21,587 nt of DNA from Sphaeroforma arctica JP610 (Eukaryota > Opisthokonta > Ichthyosporea > Ichthyophonida): the NCBI RefSeq assembly GCF_001186125.1, contig NW_014040486.1, positions 109,037 through 130,623 on the forward strand, given 5' to 3'. Numbering within the stretch: the stretch's first letter is position 1; every line of letters starts with the position of its first letter. This document shows positions 18,908 to 21,587 of the stretch, one piece after another. Below the pieces are notes generated by a model that searched no databases, had not been told where the DNA came from, and saw only the letters and a program-made list of their open reading frames with translations. The position numbers and the translations under genes are program-made.

Positions 18908-19344
18908 ACGGCGCTCGTAGTCTCGCCCTTTGTTAAACTGCTCACGCTCACGGCGCTCGCATTGGGCGTAGTCCGCGGCGTGTGAGTTAGAGTAGCCGCG
19001 GAGGTTCGAGTCCTCTAGGAATGATGCCGTCGGGCAAAGCCGGCGAACTTGTGCAGCGAGTTAAACGCGGACTGTTCCCTTTCCGACGAAGCTTCATCAA
19101 AGAAGCTCAGCTGGCGTGTATGCACGTCTTGATTTCTGCGGAGGACGGCAAATATCTTGGACCCATAGTAGGTGTCCGAGACGAGGGGGCACAGAAATGC
19201 GCGGACAGACGTACAGTCAGCCGCCGCACACTCAGCTAAGTGGTCCTCGAGCATCTGGTCCGTCACCTCTTTTACGGGTGGGGGTCCCAGGTGTTCATTA
19301 AAAGCGTGCCACTCGCCTGTATGTGTAAAGCCGGGCCTCCACAT
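18893..19344 (-). pseudogene. Gag-like N-terminal part of the Ty3-like element
   Basis: ATG at 19344, stop at 19015 (109 codons). After a frame change near 19030 it continues FLEDSNLRGYSNSHAADYAQ followed by a Glu/Arg-rich segment (CERREREQFNKGRDYERR) to TAG near 18893. The charged end, just before the protease, is where the nucleocapsid of a Ty3-like Gag would lie, but no CCHC knuckle is visible. A normal Gag would be two to four times longer, so the 5' part is missing. Confidence 0.4.
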
Positions 19345-20205
19345 TAGAATCTTGTAATATAAACGTACTCTTAATAGTACGTAAAACGTACTCTTAAAGG
19401 TACGTAAACTCTTAAATTGTTACGGGTTCTATTAATTAAATACCTTTTCCATTTTACATATCAGATATTTAGACATGGCCATTAAAAGGCCCGAGTAAAA
19501 TACCAAATATAGGATGTGGTCTAGTTCTATTAATAGAACTATATTTACCTTCCAAATCTATTTATATCTGTATACCTCGGTAGCGAGATGGCTCAACCCA
19601 ACATAGTTTTCTAAGGACTGTTAGCGTTGCTTAGTTTATCCTCCGTTCAGCCAACCAGATGTGCCAGTCTGATGAAGGCTAAGTCGGTAATTCTTCATAA
19701 GTGGCAAGTTATTGGTTAAGACAATAACTATGGACATCAAGAGTATTTTTCTTTTCTTTTCTTTTTTTCTAAAGATAGGATTTTATGAGTATCTCGGATT
19801 CGCCCCAACAGAACATACCATAGTTTCTAATAGAGCGACAACAAAACACTAAATAAAATCCCTTCAGCGAAAACAATACTGGGAGGATTATATATAGGCA
19901 ATGTCTCAGCCTCACAATCTCTCAGAATATTGCTGTTTTCACGAGGCATGCCTAACTTTACTAAAAGACTCATTTCGTCTATGTACTTTTGGATTTTGAT
20001 ATGCTTAGACTTAACCTAAGCATTTATTTACTCTAAGGCGTTAATATCGCCTTAATAGACCGAAACTTACACATTTTAAAATTAGCAAAGATATTAACTA
20101 CTTAGACTACTTAAACGTAAAGGTAGATAACTACCACGTTTTTTTTCCTAAGCACATCATTTCTTAAGAGAATAAGACTGAAGTCATAAGTTATGATTAT
20201 GACAA
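19345..20205. repeat. AT-rich region dense in short inverted repeats
   Basis: No coding sequence. Perfect inverted repeats: ACGTACT/AGTACGT at 19363-19382 (6-nt spacer); ACGTAC/GTACGT at 19386-19405 (8-nt), the two forming a tandem pair; a perfect 20-bp palindrome at 19522-19541; AGTTATTG/CAATAACT at 19707-19729; ATGCTTAG/CTAAGCAT at 20001-20023; TAAGGCG/CGCCTTA at 20034-20054; AACGT and GGTAG paired arms at 20114-20140 followed by T8; GTCATAA/TTATGAC at 20183-20203. Four of these have a spacer of exactly 7 nt. It lies between divergent retroelement genes and may include the leader or LTR of the right-hand gag-like ORF. A C/T run lies at about 19746-19770. Confidence 0.75.
20114..20146 (+). 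terminator. Hairpin followed by T8
   Basis: AACGT(20114-20118) and ACGTT(20136-20140) enclose GGTAG-ATAA-CTACC with a 3-nt bulge on the left, and the 3' arm runs into eight T (20139-20146). It resembles a Pol III-type or intrinsic stop in form. With no RNA gene visible upstream, function is not established. Confidence 0.3.
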
Positions 20206-21587
20206 AGAAAGACAATACGTCTGCAAAGAAACGCAAGGCCGAACGTAAGAAGATGGAGAGAGAAGCCGCTAGCGCTGCCACAGAAGCAACCGCCGCTGCT
20301 GCCATGCGTTTAACCGCACCGTAGCCGAAGCACTTGTCTCCATCAATAATAGTCAGGGCAATGCTTCGGATAAGGATGTAGCCACTTCGATTAAGGAGAC
20401 TACTCCTACAGATAGAGCCCGAGGGCCAACTATTGCCTCAACTTCGAAATTCGCATTTACGAAGCCAAGAAGTGAGACAAGGGACACGTCTCATGACGCC
20501 CCAACCAATTCTTCTGACGAAACTCAGAAAGAAAAGTCCCCAATTATAGGGGACAAAGAGGAATCTCAGAAGGTACCTATACCGGAACCAGAAGAGGAGG
20601 CAAGCTCAAGTGGCAAACCCGAATCTAGGTTCGAGACCACTGAGCCAACGCGCATAAGTAAGTTAACTACTGAAAACACTGATCTTAAGAATCAGTTAGC
20701 CGCCCTTATGAAAGGCATGACTGTTGAACATGTAGATCGAATGTATGGATCAGGAAAACACGCACAGCACTTACGCGAGCATGTTTCTCCGGGCACTACT
20801 GAAGCCCTACAGAATTGAACAGAACGTCGACAGGTAATTACGCCCGAAAAGCGTAAGGACCTGAGCGCCAAACCTGTGGCAGTTGACCCAGACAGGAACT
20901 TTATTCGCCTGTTCTTTCACCCGGCCATGAGTCGCCTGTCCTTGAGGGTATTATAGACCCAGAGGCAGGTAGAAACACTCCGCCACCTTTACCCAACTGG
21001 GATGACAATCGTCGGAAACCAGTTAAGACTGGGTATTTCATCCAGACACATGAATCACCCAAGATTATAATACCAACGACTATCCAAGGAACAGAGCACC
21101 GAAAGGCCTCGACCATGGACTTTACACGGGGTATTACACACTCCCGTAAAAGTGTTAACGATGTCGAATTTAATCGCTTCGATCGCACCGTCTTACATCA
21201 ACCCGCAGAGAATTTTCACTCAGACGAGGTGACCGAACTTAATAAATCGGTCGACGATTACACCATTAAGATGGAAATCGCCCACGATGAGCACCGTGCC
21301 GATGACGTATCATATTTTGCTAATATGATCGCGATCAAGTAGAAACGCATCGATCAGCTACTTCAGGCCCAACGTGGACAACACCACCGGGATAACCAGA
21401 AGTACAAGGGACAGATCAGTCGACTTAAGTCGAACTGGGATGCCAACAGCAAGCAGGTCGAGTTTATAAACAACCATGACCTTGGCACGCTAACCCGTAG
21501 CTTAATGCGTTTAAGGTCATGCTGGAGACGAATGATATCTCTCCTCAGCAATGGATTTCTGCTTTAATGCAGTCGTTTGACCCTACA
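20193..21587 (+). pseudogene. Gag-like ORF with frameshifts, running off the window
   Basis: ATG 20193 starts a Lys/Ala-rich N-terminus (MTKKDNTSAKKRKAERKKME) that stops with TAG near 20322. From about 20306 the -1 frame is open for about 170 codons (acidic Ser/Thr/Glu-rich, then a coiled coil around LTTENTDLKNQLAALMKGM) to TGA 20816-20818, continuing to TAG 20954. The next frame carries on from about 20930 (LPNWDDNRRKPVK, then SVDDYTIKMEIAHDEHRADD), with TAG at 21340, and finally FKVMLETNDISPQQWISALM at about 21510-21575, which resembles the start of a retrotransposon Gag capsid (N-x-I-x-x-x-Q-W-I-x-x-L). Reading through at least two frameshifts and three stops gives one long coiled-coil Gag-like protein. 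No pol is in the window. It is oriented away from the Ty3-like element on the left. Confidence 0.5.

Larger units (their letters stand above)
16755..19344 (-). mobile_element. Decayed Ty3/Gypsy-like retroelement without visible integrase
   Basis: Reading on the - strand from 19344: gag-like end, aspartic protease, linker, RT, start of RNase H, then a Pro-rich tail. Several single-base frameshifts and in-frame stops interrupt it. GC-rich against an AT-rich right flank. No LTRs, primer-binding site, chromodomain or HHCC/DDE integrase were found. Confidence 0.75.

Noticed and set aside
18984-19026. tRNA-like T-arm, GGAGGTTCGAGTCCTCT
   Set aside because: Only the T-arm fits. The seven bases after it have no matching 5' acceptor strand upstream, no anticodon arm is seen, and the opposite strand is coding-like in the Ty3-like gag end.
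19669-19692. CTGATGA, as in a hammerhead ribozyme core
   Set aside because: No GAAA follows after a plausible stem II, and no cleavage-site stem III/I can be drawn. A 7-mer is expected by chance a few times in this window.
1-21587. CRISPR arrays, bacterial promoters, operons, riboswitches
   Set aside because: No spaced direct repeats of CRISPR type and no prokaryotic gene structure; introns, AATAAA signals and retrotransposons show a eukaryotic nuclear sequence.

Overview
The window looks like nuclear DNA from a eukaryote with spliced genes, most likely a unicellular relative of animals (ichthyosporean-like). The reasons are GT..AG introns, a DENND11/LCHN-type protein, and a predicted type I membrane protein joining a VWC and a Kazal domain, a combination typical of animals and their close relatives. 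The organism is an inference. No bacterial-style operons, ribosome binding sites, rRNA or complete tRNA were seen.

Layout. (a) 1-3124 (+): 3' part of a spliced DENND11/LCHN-like gene. The first base of the window is already a splice donor, and the exon phases join correctly across five exons. Three of its introns carry (TA)n or (TA)n(TG)n microsatellites. (b) 3125-4766: intergenic. (c) 4767-6132 (+): a small spliced gene of glutathione-S-transferase (GST) fold, incompletely resolved, with a diverged tandem duplication of its helix-1/strand-2 exon. (d) 6321-7205 (-): the intact single-exon VWC-Kazal membrane protein, convergent with (c); the two poly(A) signals lie about 10 bp apart. (e) 7206-10180: AT-rich and mostly empty, with a possible broken gene at 8155-8749.

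(f) 10225-16753: a patchwork of retroelements. It holds a + strand reading frame with one stop (possible gag remnant), an intact 374-codon antisense ORF with a duplicated coiled-coil segment and basic motifs, a fragment of the domain that follows RNase H in DIRS-like and some Ty3-like elements, then a decayed Ty1/copia pol (integrase, RT, RNase H) with a 37-bp triplication, a polypurine tract and a probable LTR start. (g) 16755-19344 (-): a decayed Ty3/Gypsy-like gag-protease-RT-RNase H block without a recognisable integrase, broken by frameshifts, one beside a 19-nt G run. (h) 19345-20205: AT-rich DNA unusually dense in short inverted repeats, several with exactly 7-nt spacers. (i) 20193-21587 (+): a frameshifted gag-like sequence running off the window, divergent from (g).

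How it fits together: the left third is host gene space, the centre and right are a graveyard of nested and abutting retrotransposons. The most interesting items are the duplicated GST exon, the intact antisense ORF among decayed neighbours, the DIRS-type/copia junction and the inverted-repeat cluster between the two divergent elements. Splice models are hand-made from phase and motif agreement. Family names come from motif recognition without database searches.
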